DNA of 64,000 nucleotides from Marinifilum flexuosum (lineage in GTDB: Bacteria > Bacteroidota > Bacteroidia > Bacteroidales > Marinifilaceae): assembly GCF_003610555.1 (NCBI RefSeq), contig NZ_RAPQ01000008.1:984490-1048489 (forward strand). The letters run 5' to 3'. The notes below the pieces were generated by a model. It saw only the letters and a program-made list of their open reading frames with translations, ran no database searches and was not told the origin of the DNA. This document shows, one piece after another, positions 8,325-17,381 of this stretch (the first letter of the stretch is position 1; each line of letters begins with the position of its first letter). The position numbers and the translations under genes were made by a program.

Positions 8325-9125
8325 TTATTTGAGCATGTACTTTTGCACCACCGATTTAAATTCTTCCTGAACCAAACCGTTTGATGCAATGATTTCTTTT
8401 CCGAAGATGTAATCATGGCCTCCTTTAAAGTCGCAAACCGCTCCACCAGCTTGTTTCACAAGGAAAGAACCAGCTGCAACATCCCAGGCCTGAAGGCTGT
8501 ATTCGTAAAAAGCTTCGAATCTACCGCAGGCAACATAGGCCAAATCGGTAGCCGCAGAACCAGGACGACGAACACCATGAGAATTCAGGATGAAATACTC
8601 CAATGTTGCCATAAAGTTCTTTAGTAAATCGTAATCGTAGTAAGGAAAACCAGTAGCAATTAAGGATGCATCAACCGTATTAGCCTTAGAAACATGAATT
8701 GAATTGCCATTTAGGAAAGCTCCATTGGCACCTTTCCACGAGTAAAAGCATTCGTCAAGGCTGATTTCGTAAACCACGCCCAAAACAATCTCATCGTTTT
8801 CCTGCAAGGCAATGCTTACAGCAAAAGGAGAGAAGCCATGAATGTAGTTGGTTGTTCCGTCAAGCGGATCGATGATCCAATTGTAACGATCGGCACGATA
8901 GGTTTCCGTTCCTTCCTCAGCAATAAAACCTGCTTCAGGAAGAATCTTCTTCAACTCGGCAACAATTAACTCTTCCGATGTTTTGTCAACGTAGGTAACA
9001 AAATCGTGCATGCCTTTGGTTTCAACAATATCTGCTTTAATTTTATTCTGCTGTTCTTTAATGAAAGCACCAGCTTTTTTAGCAATTTCATTGGTTTTCA
9101 GACATAAATCTTCCAATTGGTTCAT
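8325..9125 (-). CDS. suhB: Inositol monophosphatase family protein
   Basis: 266 residues. It contains all the metal-binding motifs of the lithium-sensitive phosphatase family: the glutamate in AEEGTETY, the DPLDGTTNYIHGF signature near residue 87, and AWDVAAGSFLVKQAGG near residue 213. Members dephosphorylate myo-inositol 1-phosphate or related sugar phosphates; some act mainly as SuhB-type RNA-related factors. Its place between mtaB and the lipid acyltransferase does not settle the substrate. The symbol is assigned by family only. Confidence 0.85.
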   Translation of the reverse strand: MNQLEDLCLKTNEIAKKAGAFIKEQQNKIKADIVETKGMHDFVTYVDKTSEELIVAELKKILPEAGFIAEEGTETYRADRYNWIIDPLDGTTNYIHGFSPFAVSIALQENDEIVLGVVYEISLDECFYSWKGANGAFLNGNSIHVSKANTVDASLIATGFPYYDYDLLKNFMATLEYFILNSHGVRRPGSAATDLAYVACGRFEAFYEYSLQAWDVAAGSFLVKQAGGAVCDFKGGHDYIFGKEIIASNGLVQEEFKSVVQKYMLK

Positions 9126-9196
9126 GACAAATGCGATTGGTAGTGATTTAAAATTGATAATTTACTTCAAAGCTAATATCAATTCTTGAAATATGA

Positions 9197-10528
9197 TTAA
9201 ATAATCGGCCTAAAACTGAACTCTGCTTCATTTATCAATTCAGCATCAACATGACCTTTTTCGTTAATGTTTACAAGCTGAACTTTTGCCAACTGATTAC
9301 TCAGGTTTTGATTGTAAGGAATTTCAACTTTAATGTAATTTTCGGTGAATCCGTACATTTTACCATTGTCGTTGTAGCCTTCGAACAATACTTCAAGTTC
9401 CTCGTTCAGGTGTTCCTGATAAAAAGCTCTTAGTTTTTTCTCAGATAAGATCTGGAACATTTTAGCACGACGCTTTCTCTCTTCAACAGGAACAGATTCT
9501 TTAATTTCAAGCGCCTTTGTTCCTTGTCTTTCCGAATAAGGGAACACATGAAGCTGACTAATTGGCAATTCGTTGATAAACATGTAGGCATCGTTGAAAT
9601 CTTCTTCGCTTTCTCCACGACTACCAGCAATCACATCAACACCAATAAAAGCATCAGGAAGCAATGATTTGATTTTTTCAATACGTTGAGCGAACAGCTC
9701 TCTGTCGTATCTTCTCTTCATCAACTTCAGAACCTTGTTCGATCCTGCTTGCAATGGAATATGAAAGTGATTTACAAATTTCTTCGAGCCGGCAACGAAA
9801 TCAATAATGTCATTGCTCAACAAGTTCGGCTCTATTGATGAAATTCTGAATCGCTCAATGCCTTCCACTTTTTCCAATTCTTTAATCAGACCCAAGAATG
9901 TCTCATTGGTACTTTTACCAAAATCACCAATGTTAACACCTGTAAGGATAATTTCTTTTGCACCTTCGGCAGCTACCTTTTCAGCTTGCTTTACCGTATC
10001 GGCAATGCTATTATTTCTACTGCGACCTCTGGCATAAGGAATGGTACAGTATGTACAGAAGTAATTGCAACCATCCTGAATTTTAAGGAAACATCTGGTT
10101 CTGTCGCCCATCGAATAGGATGAGTGAAAATCTTTAACCGATTCCACCTCGCAAGGCTGTAGGTCACCCGTTCCTTTTTTCTCTAGGTGATCGATGTACT
10201 TATGGATGTTGAATTTTTCGTTCGCACCTAAAACCAAATCAACACCTGGAATTTCAAGAATTTCCTTTGGCTTTAATTGAGCGTAACAACCAATAACCGC
10301 AACAAATGCATTCGGATTGGTTTTAATTACTTTCTTAATGGCTTGTCGACATTTTTTATCGGCCTGATCGGTTACCGAACAAGTATTGATTACGTAGATA
10401 TCAGCTTTTTCTGTCATCTTCACCGTTTCGAAGCCCATTTCTTTAAATGATCTACCTATGGTCGAAGTTTCCGAAAAATTCAATTTGCATCCTAATGTAT
10501 AAAATGCAACAGTTTTACCTTGCAACAT
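9197..10528 (-). CDS. mtaB: tRNA t6A37 methylthiotransferase MtaB
   Basis: 443 residues. It converts N6-threonylcarbamoyladenosine-37 to its 2-methylthio form in tRNAs reading ANN codons. The N-terminal UPF0004 domain supplies three cluster-binding cysteines in YTLGCKLNFSE, NTCSVTDQADKKC and AVIGCYAQ. The radical SAM motif is DGCNYFCTYCTIPYARGRSR (CxxxCxxC) near residue 153. The last 60 residues resemble a TRAM RNA-binding domain. Domain order and the YTLGCKxN start fit MtaB rather than MiaB or RimO. It is first in a four-gene minus run and is separated from ppx by a terminator. Confidence 0.93.
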   Translation of the reverse strand: MLQGKTVAFYTLGCKLNFSETSTIGRSFKEMGFETVKMTEKADIYVINTCSVTDQADKKCRQAIKKVIKTNPNAFVAVIGCYAQLKPKEILEIPGVDLVLGANEKFNIHKYIDHLEKKGTGDLQPCEVESVKDFHSSYSMGDRTRCFLKIQDGCNYFCTYCTIPYARGRSRNNSIADTVKQAEKVAAEGAKEIILTGVNIGDFGKSTNETFLGLIKELEKVEGIERFRISSIEPNLLSNDIIDFVAGSKKFVNHFHIPLQAGSNKVLKLMKRRYDRELFAQRIEKIKSLLPDAFIGVDVIAGSRGESEEDFNDAYMFINELPISQLHVFPYSERQGTKALEIKESVPVEERKRRAKMFQILSEKKLRAFYQEHLNEELEVLFEGYNDNGKMYGFTENYIKVEIPYNQNLSNQLAKVQLVNINEKGHVDAELINEAEFSFRPII

Positions 10529-10663
10529 ATTCTTTCCCTCTGCTGATTGTACTCTTTATTATAAACATTAACTTTTGGTATAATTCCGATATATTAATGA
10601 ATGATGTTAGAGAACTTAACACTGCAGCCATTAGTATATCGGTATTATTTCAAACTCTTTGAT

Positions 10664-10701
10664 AAAAAAAGAACTGAATCAATTTTAAATTGAATCAGTC
10701 C
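10664..10701 (-). terminator. Rho-independent terminator after ppx/gppA (minus strand)
   Basis: Arms 10671-10685 and 10687-10701 pair over about 14 bases with one mismatch and one G-T pair. On the minus strand they are followed by seven T residues (A-run 10664-10670 on plus). It ends the phoH-ppx transcript before mtaB. Confidence 0.75.
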
Positions 10702-10760
10702 TAATTTATACAAATAAAATAGTTTGCAAATTTATAAAAAGAATCAGCTTAATACAATTC

Positions 10761-11666
10761 CTAACTTATTAGAAGTCTATTGGACTTATATTCTTTATAA
10801 AGCTGATGAACAATACCATCGGAAACACCAATTTTAGGTACATGAATTGTCTCGGCTTTTGCCCATTCCATTACACTTAAGAAAATTGTTGCAGCAGGAA
10901 TAATTACATCAGCCCTGTCGGGATTCATATTGTAATTAATCATTAACTCTTCGTGCGAGTATTGTTTTAAATCGTAGAAGATACTTTTCAATTCTTTGTA
11001 GCTGATATATTTCTCTTTTCTTGGGGTAGCAAGTTTTACCAAGCGGTTGATGTTACCTCCGGAACCAATAATCTCGATATTTTCGCAATTTGGGCAAATG
11101 TCTAACAGGCATTCTTTAATTCGGATAAACTCACCTTTTGGAACGCAATCTTTAAGGATTTTAATGGTTCCAACATTAAAGGAAGCTGAGAAGGTGCAAA
11201 TGCCTTTCGAGAACAAAGTGATTTCGGTACTACCACCACCAACATCAACGTATAAATAATCTTTGTTCGGCTCTAAAGTATCGGCAATTTTATTATCGAA
11301 GATGATACTGGCTTCTTCCTTACCATCAATTATATCAATTTTAATATCTGATTCGTCTTCAATTCGTTTAATGATTTCGCGTCCGTTAGCAGCTTCACGC
11401 ATGGCCGAAGTAGCACATGCACGATAGTTAACCACTTCGTGAACTTCCATTAAATGACGGAAGGCTTTCATTGATTTAATTAGCTTTTCACCCTTAATTG
11501 GTGAAATATATTTATCAATGAAGGTATCTGTTCCCAATCGAATTGGAACCCTGATTAATGATGACTTTTTAAAATGCGTATTCCCGCCTTCCTCAAACAC
11601 ATTCATAAACAGTAATCGGATGGCATTTGATCCGATGTCTATGGCGGCAAATTTCATTATTTTCAT
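10761..11666 (-). CDS. Ppx/GppA family phosphatase (exopolyphosphatase-like)
   Basis: 301 residues, matching the short two-domain Ppx/GppA form common in Bacteroidota. It has the ASKHA phosphate-binding loops AAIDIGSNAIRLL near the N-terminus and VDVGGGSTEITLF near residue 140, with ATSAMREAANG and IGSGGNINRL between and after. Family members hydrolyse polyphosphate or pppGpp. There is no C-terminal HD-like domain, so it is the minimal form. An internal ATG three codons in (MKFAAIDIGSN) is an equally good start. It follows phoH by about 100 bases on the same strand and is closed by its own terminator. Confidence 0.88.
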   Translation of the reverse strand: MKIMKFAAIDIGSNAIRLLFMNVFEEGGNTHFKKSSLIRVPIRLGTDTFIDKYISPIKGEKLIKSMKAFRHLMEVHEVVNYRACATSAMREAANGREIIKRIEDESDIKIDIIDGKEEASIIFDNKIADTLEPNKDYLYVDVGGGSTEITLFSKGICTFSASFNVGTIKILKDCVPKGEFIRIKECLLDICPNCENIEIIGSGGNINRLVKLATPRKEKYISYKELKSIFYDLKQYSHEELMINYNMNPDRADVIIPAATIFLSVMEWAKAETIHVPKIGVSDGIVHQLYKEYKSNRLLIS

Positions 11667-11767
11667 ACGCGGTGGATTTGATTTTAATTTTGGTTACAAG
11701 CTTCAAATCATTTCATACTTTTTCTAATCAATTTAAAAGAAAATTTGCAGTAATGCAACTGGTATAT

Positions 11768-13099
11768 TTACAGTAAGTTACTTGCTAGTTCAGCCAAATG
11801 ACTTCTTTCTCCTTTTAGTAAGTTCACATGAGCAAAAATATCTTGACCTTTCATTCTATCGGATAAGTATGCCAAGCCGTTTGATTTCTTATCCAAATAT
11901 GGTGAATCAATTTGCTCAATATCTCCTGTGAAAATCATTTTGGTTCCTTCGCCAGCCCTGGTAATTACCGTTTTTATTTCATGAGGAGTAAGATTTTGTG
12001 CTTCGTCAACAATGAAATAAGTGTTTGACAAACTTCGGCCTCGAATGTAAGCCAATGGTGTAATTTGTAGCTTTTCTTCTTTCAGGAGTTCGTCGATTTT
12101 AAGATATTCCTTACTGTGAAGGTTAAACTTGTGCTTGATTACACTTAAGTTGTCGAACAGCGGTTGCATGTAAGGACCAATTTTTTCTTTTGCATCGCCA
12201 GGCAGATATCCTAGATCTTTATTTGCTAGGGCAACAATTGGTCTTGCCAAAAATATCTGATCGTACATATCGTGTTGGGCAAGAGCAGAGGCCAAAGCCA
12301 AAAGAGTTTTTCCCGTACCTGCTTTACCTGTTAAGGCCACCAATGAAATTTTTGGATCCAATAGCGCATTCATCGAGAAGGTTTGTTCTGCATTTCTCGG
12401 ATAAATACCATAAGCATTAGGCTTTTCAACACGAGTTACTAATCTTTCTACAGGATCGTAATGTGCCAATGCACTTGAAGAATTTCCTTTTAAAATAAAG
12501 TACTCATGACCTGATTTAAGCAAGTCAACACCAAATTCTTCTTCTGGAATGCCTTCGTGACTTTTGTATAGCGATGAAATTTTCACATCATCAAAATTAT
12601 CAAGAGTCGTAATGCCAAGACTCATTACATCATCTAAATCCTGAACCTGGTCGTTTTTGTAATCTTCAGCAAGAACTCCCAGCGATTTGGCTTTCATTCT
12701 AAGGTTAATATCCTTAGTAACCAGAATTACTTTTTTACGCTTGTATTGTTTAAAAATGTGTTCAGCTATTGCAAGGATTCTGTGATCTGGAATATTTTCA
12801 TGAAAGGAGGCTTTCATTGTAGGAGAGAATTCCTTACCTGTTTCAATATAAAGAGTTCCTAGGCCTTTGCCAAGCTTAGCTCCATCTTTAAAAAGGTTAT
12901 CGCCAGAAATTCTATCAAGTTCTCTTGTAAATTCTCTGGCATGAAAATTTATCTGATCATTTCCTTTTTTAAATTTATCCAACTCTTCGAGAACCGTAAT
13001 TGGAATAACAACATCGTTCTCTTCAAAATTATAAATTGAATTAAAGTCGTGTAGGATTACGTTTGTATCCAAAACGAAAATTTTTTTGAGTTTTGCCAT
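11768..13099 (-). CDS. PIN domain plus PhoH-type ATPase
   Basis: 443 residues. The first 150 residues form a PIN nuclease domain: KIFVLDTNVILHDFNSIYNF with the first catalytic aspartate, then ITVLEELDKFKKG and LVTKDINLRMKAKSLG. The C-terminal half is a PhoH ATPase: LTGKAGTGKTLLALASA is the Walker A loop, FLARPIVALANKDLGYLPGD and YFIVDEAQNLTPHE (Walker B) follow, and TGDIEQIDSPY closes it. Such PIN-PhoH (PhoH2-like) proteins couple RNA unwinding to RNA cleavage in characterised homologues. The exact RNA target here is unknown. It is upstream of ppx on the same strand. Confidence 0.9.
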   Translation of the reverse strand: MAKLKKIFVLDTNVILHDFNSIYNFEENDVVIPITVLEELDKFKKGNDQINFHAREFTRELDRISGDNLFKDGAKLGKGLGTLYIETGKEFSPTMKASFHENIPDHRILAIAEHIFKQYKRKKVILVTKDINLRMKAKSLGVLAEDYKNDQVQDLDDVMSLGITTLDNFDDVKISSLYKSHEGIPEEEFGVDLLKSGHEYFILKGNSSSALAHYDPVERLVTRVEKPNAYGIYPRNAEQTFSMNALLDPKISLVALTGKAGTGKTLLALASALAQHDMYDQIFLARPIVALANKDLGYLPGDAKEKIGPYMQPLFDNLSVIKHKFNLHSKEYLKIDELLKEEKLQITPLAYIRGRSLSNTYFIVDEAQNLTPHEIKTVITRAGEGTKMIFTGDIEQIDSPYLDKKSNGLAYLSDRMKGQDIFAHVNLLKGERSHLAELASNLL

Positions 13100-13368
13100 A
13101 TTGGGTGTTGTTAGAGGTTAAATATCGACCATTAGATGTAGTCGATTTACAATTTCGATTTAAAAACTGTTTCAACTTAAATTGGTTAGACTTCGGTTTC
13201 TGATTATAAATCAGAGTATAAGGTTTTTCTCTTTTGAATTATTCAAATATTACAGTCTTTAATACTTTTAATTTAGCAAAAAATATAGGAAAATCACGCT
13301 ATCAAATATTTTTTTAAGAATTTTTACTCTTCTTTGCAAAGGATTTAAAATCAGTAAAGATTTTTAAA

Positions 13369-14655
13369 ATGACTTATCAGGAAACACTAGACTATATGTT
13401 CACTCAGCTACCTATGTACCAACGTACAGGGAAAGCTGCTTACAAAGCCAATCTCGATAATACATTGGCTTTAGATGCCTACTTTAATCATCCACATAAA
13501 AATTTTAAGACTGTTCATGTTGCAGGAACAAATGGAAAAGGATCTGTATCTCATTCTATTGCATCGGTATTGCAAAAGTCCGGTTTAAAGGTTGGTTTGT
13601 ATACATCACCACACTTGCGTGATTTTAGAGAGAGAATCAAAATTAATGGAAAGATGATTTCAGAATCGGCAGTAGTTGATTTTATTGCAAACCACAAGGC
13701 TAAATTCGAAGAGTTAAAACCATCATTTTTTGAAATGACGGTTGCATTGGCCTTTGAATATTTTGCATTAGAAGAAGTGGATATTGCTGTAGTTGAAGTT
13801 GGATTGGGAGGAAGATTGGACTCGACCAATATTATTTCTCCTTTGGTTTCAGTAATTACAAATATTAGTAAGGATCATACCAACCTTTTAGGAAATGATA
13901 TTTGTGATATTGCAAAAGAAAAGGCTGGTATTATTAAACCTGGTGTTCCTGTAGTAATAGGAGAAAGGCAAGAATTTATTGAAGATGTTTTTAAAGGTAT
14001 TGCACATGAAAGAGAATCGAATATTCTTTTTGCTGAGGATATTTATGAGTTTAGAGACTCTAAAATTACAGCCGGTAAACAAGAGTTAAACTTCTTTTCG
14101 GTGAATCAGGAAGAAGAGGTTCTGATTGAATGTGATTTGTTGGGAAAGTACCAGCAGAAAAATATTAGAACTGCCATTTGTGCATTGGAGGAACTAAAAA
14201 ATCAAGGTCTTTATATATCAGAAGAACACATTCATTCCGGACTTTCCCAAATAGTTAAGGAAACAGGATTATTGGGACGTTGGCAAATTTTGCAGGAAAA
14301 TCCAAAGGTAATTTGTGATACGGGTCATAATGTAGCAGGAATTAAAGAAATAATTGAGCAAATTGGCATGACTGATTACAGAAAACTGAATGTTGTTTTT
14401 GGTATGGTTGATGATAAAAATACCGATGAAGTATTAAGCTTAATGCCAAAAGAAGCCCATTATTATTTTACTCGAGCCAGTATTCCAAGAGCATTAAATG
14501 AGATAAAACTTCAGGAACTTGCAAATGCTTATGATTTAAGGGGAAAAACCTACTCAACTGTAGTTGAGGCATTGAATGATGCAAAGTCAGATTCAGAAAA
14601 AGAAGATCTGATTTTTGTTGGAGGTAGCACATTTGTAGTAGCAGAGGTGGTGTAA
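13369..14655 (+). CDS. folC: Bifunctional folylpolyglutamate / dihydrofolate synthase FolC
   Basis: 428 residues, standard length. It joins glutamate to dihydropteroate and to folates. VHVAGTNGKGSVSHSIASVL near residue 50 is the ATP P-loop, SPHLRDFRERIKING is the substrate loop, FEMTVALAFEYF and VEVGLGGRLDSTN follow, and the C-terminal domain has VICDTGHNVAGIKEI and VFGMVDDKN. The gene is free-standing and plus-strand, divergent from phoH across about 270 bases in which I see no clear promoter box. Confidence 0.94.
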   Translation: MTYQETLDYMFTQLPMYQRTGKAAYKANLDNTLALDAYFNHPHKNFKTVHVAGTNGKGSVSHSIASVLQKSGLKVGLYTSPHLRDFRERIKINGKMISESAVVDFIANHKAKFEELKPSFFEMTVALAFEYFALEEVDIAVVEVGLGGRLDSTNIISPLVSVITNISKDHTNLLGNDICDIAKEKAGIIKPGVPVVIGERQEFIEDVFKGIAHERESNILFAEDIYEFRDSKITAGKQELNFFSVNQEEEVLIECDLLGKYQQKNIRTAICALEELKNQGLYISEEHIHSGLSQIVKETGLLGRWQILQENPKVICDTGHNVAGIKEIIEQIGMTDYRKLNVVFGMVDDKNTDEVLSLMPKEAHYYFTRASIPRALNEIKLQELANAYDLRGKTYSTVVEALNDAKSDSEKEDLIFVGGSTFVVAEVV

Positions 14656-14673
14656 ACAAAAGCAAAAAAAATA

Positions 14674-14703
14674 TTGCATCGTAAAAATTTCTGTTTATAT
14701 TTG
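14674..14703 (+). promoter_or_regulatory. Bacteroidota promoter for tRNA-Val
   Basis: TTG at 14674-14676, a 19-base spacer and TATATTTG at 14696-14703 match the Bacteroidota primary sigma consensus fully. Transcription would begin close to 14710, just before the tRNA 5' end at 14714. Confidence 0.8.
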
Positions 14704-14713
14704 CATCCGCAGA

Positions 14714-14788
14714 GGGCGATTAGCTCAGTTGGTTCAGAGCACTTGGTTTACACCCAAGGGGTCATAAGTTCGAATCTTATATCGCCCA
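14714..14788 (+). tRNA. tRNA-Val (anticodon TAC)
   Basis: 75 bases forming a full cloverleaf. The acceptor stem is GGGCGAT (14714-14720) with ATCGCCC (14781-14787) and discriminator A at 14788. The D stem is GCTC/GAGC, the anticodon stem CTTGG/CCAAG encloses loop TTTACAC with anticodon TAC at 14749-14751, and the T stem ATAAG/CTTAT encloses TTCGAAT. It decodes GTA and wobble valine codons. CCA is not encoded, consistent with the CCA-adding enzyme at 42678-44099. Confidence 0.96.
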
Positions 14789-14903
14789 CTTTTACTTGTT
14801 TAGTTGTAAAAACTAACAACTTATCCTCAGCGCCAAAAAAATCATTTTTTTAGTAATACGTAAAAAAATCAATAAAGAAATTTTTCTTTAATAAAAACTT
14901 CTT

Positions 14904-14911
14904 TATTTTTG
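14904..14911 (+). promoter_or_regulatory. Possible -7 box for rex
   Basis: TATTTTTG fits TAnnTTTG and would start transcription near 14918, about 20 bases before the rex ATG. No TTG -33 element is seen at the right spacing. I found no good copy of the Rex operator (TTGTGA-type palindrome) here. Confidence 0.4.
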
Positions 14912-14938
14912 TCTTGATTTTGGTATAAGAAATTTTCT

Positions 14939-15592
14939 ATGGTTCAATATTCTAAAAAAATTCAGGCGGTTCCAGAGCCAACTATTAGACGTATGCCTTC
15001 ATACTTAGCATTTGCTGAAGGTTTGTTGCGTAAAGGGCAGCAGTTTGTGTCATCAACTCAAATTGCAAATTATATGAATATAGACCCTACTCAGGTCACA
15101 AAAGATTTATCCTACACTACGATAGTGGGCAAAACCAGGGTTGGATACGAGGTGAAAGCAATTGTAGATGTTTTATCGGAATTTCTTGGTTTTTCGGTGA
15201 TGGATAATGCATTCCTTGTTGGTGCAGGTTCGTTGGGATCAGCTTTGCTACACGATAGTGGATTAAATCATTTTGGATTAAAGATAGAAGCTGCTTTTGA
15301 TATAAACCCATCTACAATAGGTCGAAAGATTAATGATGTTGAGGTTTTTCATATCGATCAATTTAGAGATTTAGCACAGGAATTGAATGTGATTATGGGG
15401 ATTATAACCGTTCCTGCTGAAAATGCTCAAACTGTAGCCGATCTGATGGTAGCGTGGGGAATTAAGGCAATTTGGAACTTTACTCCTGCAAGAATTAAGG
15501 TGCCTGATGATATCATTGTTCAGAATACAACTTTGTATTCGAATCTTGCAATTATTTTTAACAAGTTGCATCAGGATAAGAGAGAAGAATAA
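14939..15592 (+). CDS. rex: Redox-sensing transcriptional repressor Rex
   Basis: 217 residues, normal length. The N-terminal winged helix starts VPEPTIRRMPSYLAFAEGL and contains SSTQIANYMNIDPTQVTKDL, the Rex recognition segment. The C-terminal Rossmann domain has FLVGAGSLGSALLHD (NADH pocket), FDINPSTIGRKI and a final swapped helix segment ending NLAIIFNKL. Rex senses the NADH/NAD+ ratio and represses fermentation and anaerobic respiration genes. A likely link is the [FeFe]-hydrogenase-like gene elsewhere in this window, though I did not find a clear operator there. It ends in a bidirectional terminator. Confidence 0.95.
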   Translation: MVQYSKKIQAVPEPTIRRMPSYLAFAEGLLRKGQQFVSSTQIANYMNIDPTQVTKDLSYTTIVGKTRVGYEVKAIVDVLSEFLGFSVMDNAFLVGAGSLGSALLHDSGLNHFGLKIEAAFDINPSTIGRKINDVEVFHIDQFRDLAQELNVIMGIITVPAENAQTVADLMVAWGIKAIWNFTPARIKVPDDIIVQNTTLYSNLAIIFNKLHQDKREE

Positions 15593-15610
15593 GTATTTAC
15601 GATATACTAA

Positions 15611-15644
15611 AAAAGGGTTTTGATGATATTCAAAACCCTTTTTT
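15611..15644. terminator. Bidirectional terminator between rex and the HTH gene
   Basis: Twelve-base perfect arms AAAAGGGTTTTG (15611-15622) and CAAAACCCTTTT (15631-15642) with an eight-base loop, A-run before and T-run after. It can serve convergent rex and the small minus-strand gene. Confidence 0.85.
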
Positions 15645-15669
15645 ATTTATTTGATGTCAAATTCCCTTT

Positions 15670-15918
15670 TTAGGCATTCTCCAAAATACGGAAAGCGTGA
15701 TCTAAAATTGTAGTATCATCGAGTTCAACAATTCCTCCATCGGGGCCTTGCTCAACATGGATTCCAGTACTTTTACCTTCATCAAAATTTGTTCCACCAA
15801 AATAATTTCTAACTGTTTCTACGTTTAATTGTAAATCTTCCGCAATCCTTTGCATGCTGCCGTCTGGCAAACGATCCTTAATTTGTCTTAGCTCATTAAA
15901 TGTGATTGTCTTAGTCAT
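15670..15918 (-). CDS. Small helix-turn-helix-like protein
   Basis: 82 residues. The N-terminal half, FNELRQIKDRLPDGSMQRIA followed by EDLQLNVETVRNYFGG, looks like an HTH segment with the recognition helix around residues 30-40. The acidic glycine-rich C-terminal half (VEQGPDGGIVELDDTTILDH) has no motif I recognise. Similar short DNA-binding-like proteins are common in Bacteroidota. It is convergent with rex and shares its terminator. No target or pathway can be assigned. Confidence 0.7.
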   Translation of the reverse strand: MTKTITFNELRQIKDRLPDGSMQRIAEDLQLNVETVRNYFGGTNFDEGKSTGIHVEQGPDGGIVELDDTTILDHAFRILENA

Positions 15919-16022
15919 ATGCTGTATATTTTATTAAGGGTTAGAAATATATTTGCCCTTTAAATTTAATGAAAGAATTTCTTAAATTAAAATTATTAGA
16001 ATGTTAATTCTTACAGCATTAA

Positions 16023-17381
16023 TTAAAAAGTTAAGGTAAAACTGGTTCGTTCATCAGGCACAGAATGGGCTGTAATAGTTCCTCCATGCAGGCGCAAGAT
16101 TTGTTTTGAAAGACTCAATCCAATTCCTGAGCCTTTAGGTTTTGTTGTAAAGAACGGAATAAATACTTTGTCCAAAACTTCTTTTATAATTCCTTGTCCA
16201 TTGTCATTAACTTGAATTGAGATTCTGCCACGTGTATTCATATAGGCCTTTAATTCAATTTTAGGATTTTCGGTATGTTCTACTGCATGAATAGAGTTTT
16301 TAATCAAGTTGATTAATACTTGTTCAATTAACTGCTCATCGGCCGAAAGTTCTATAGATTCTGGATTGATACTAATTTCACATTCAATTCCATTTCGCTT
16401 GATTTCTTCTTCCATTAATCGATGAATGTTATCGAATAACTTTTGAACCTGGAAAATGCTAAAATTAGGTTTAGGAATTTTCGTAAGATTACGATAGGTA
16501 TCTACAAAATGAAGAAGTCCTGAACTTCTTTTGTGAATGGTCTCCAAAGCCATTTTTACTTCGTTAAGCGTTTCCAAATCCTGCTCTTCGAAACGATTTG
16601 TATTGTTTTCACCAAAATCATCAAGAATGGTGGTTAGGGTTGTAGATAAAGATGAAATTGGGGTTATTGAATTCATGATCTCATGTGTCAGTACACGAAT
16701 TAGTTTTTGCCAAGATTCTATTTCTTGCTCCTCCAATTCGTACTGAATATTCTTTATAGAAACCAAAATAACCTGACGATTGTTGATTTTAAATTCGGTG
16801 GCGTAAACGGCCAACTGTAAAATATCATCGTTATCGTTCACCTTTATCAAGGTGTTCTCACCATGTTTTAAGCTTAATAAGGAATTAACCAAATCAGGAC
16901 TAAATGATTTTAAATCCTGAATCATTTTAAGATTACTAATTTGGAACAGTTTTTTTGAAGCATTGTTAATCATCTCAACCTTTCCATCGCGATGAAAAGC
17001 TATTAAACTGATACCGATGTGTTGAATAACGGTTTGCAAGTAAAAGTAGTGTTCCTCTTTTTCAGCTCTGATTTTTTGAAAATCAGTTATTACTGCATTA
17101 AATGATTCTTGTAATTTGTCAAATGAACTGCCTAATCCTTGTACTTGAAAATTTCTGGTAAAATCCGAATATCGAATAGATTCCAGAAAATTTTTAAGTA
17201 ATCGGTTTGTTTTCTCAACATACCTAATTATCTCGTAAACCTGATAAATTATGGCAATAAAAGTCAGGCTCGCTGTAAAGTATAAACTTTTTTGGGCGAC
17301 TAGGTAAAATAGCAGGAATATCGTTGCTGATAGAACGATAATCCTGATAATAAAGTTAATTCGAAAGCTTTTATAAACCAT
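16023..17381 (-). CDS. Sensor histidine kinase (NtrB-like, PAS-containing)
   Basis: 452 residues. Two adjacent hydrophobic helices lie at about 10-30 and 33-50, with almost no periplasmic loop between them, so the signal is probably sensed in or near the membrane. A HAMP-like linker and PAS domain (about 110-215) follow. The H-box is LTHEIMNSITPISSL near residue 234, and the ATPase domain has INLIKNSIHAVEH (N box), VNDNGQGI (G1) and FFTTKPKGSGIGLSLSKQ (G2). Its start overlaps the stop of the response regulator gene by 11 bases, so the pair is translationally coupled. It is the cognate kinase of that regulator by position. Confidence 0.92.
   Translation of the reverse strand: MVYKSFRINFIIRIIVLSATIFLLFYLVAQKSLYFTASLTFIAIIYQVYEIIRYVEKTNRLLKNFLESIRYSDFTRNFQVQGLGSSFDKLQESFNAVITDFQKIRAEKEEHYFYLQTVIQHIGISLIAFHRDGKVEMINNASKKLFQISNLKMIQDLKSFSPDLVNSLLSLKHGENTLIKVNDNDDILQLAVYATEFKINNRQVILVSIKNIQYELEEQEIESWQKLIRVLTHEIMNSITPISSLSTTLTTILDDFGENNTNRFEEQDLETLNEVKMALETIHKRSSGLLHFVDTYRNLTKIPKPNFSIFQVQKLFDNIHRLMEEEIKRNGIECEISINPESIELSADEQLIEQVLINLIKNSIHAVEHTENPKIELKAYMNTRGRISIQVNDNGQGIIKEVLDKVFIPFFTTKPKGSGIGLSLSKQILRLHGGTITAHSVPDERTSFTLTF

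Noticed and set aside
10727-10757. Minus-strand promoter (TTG, 20 bases, TAAATTTG) for mtaB
   Set aside because: It lies upstream of a strong minus-strand terminator at 10664-10701, so a transcript from it would stop before mtaB. A match by chance in AT-rich DNA is more likely.
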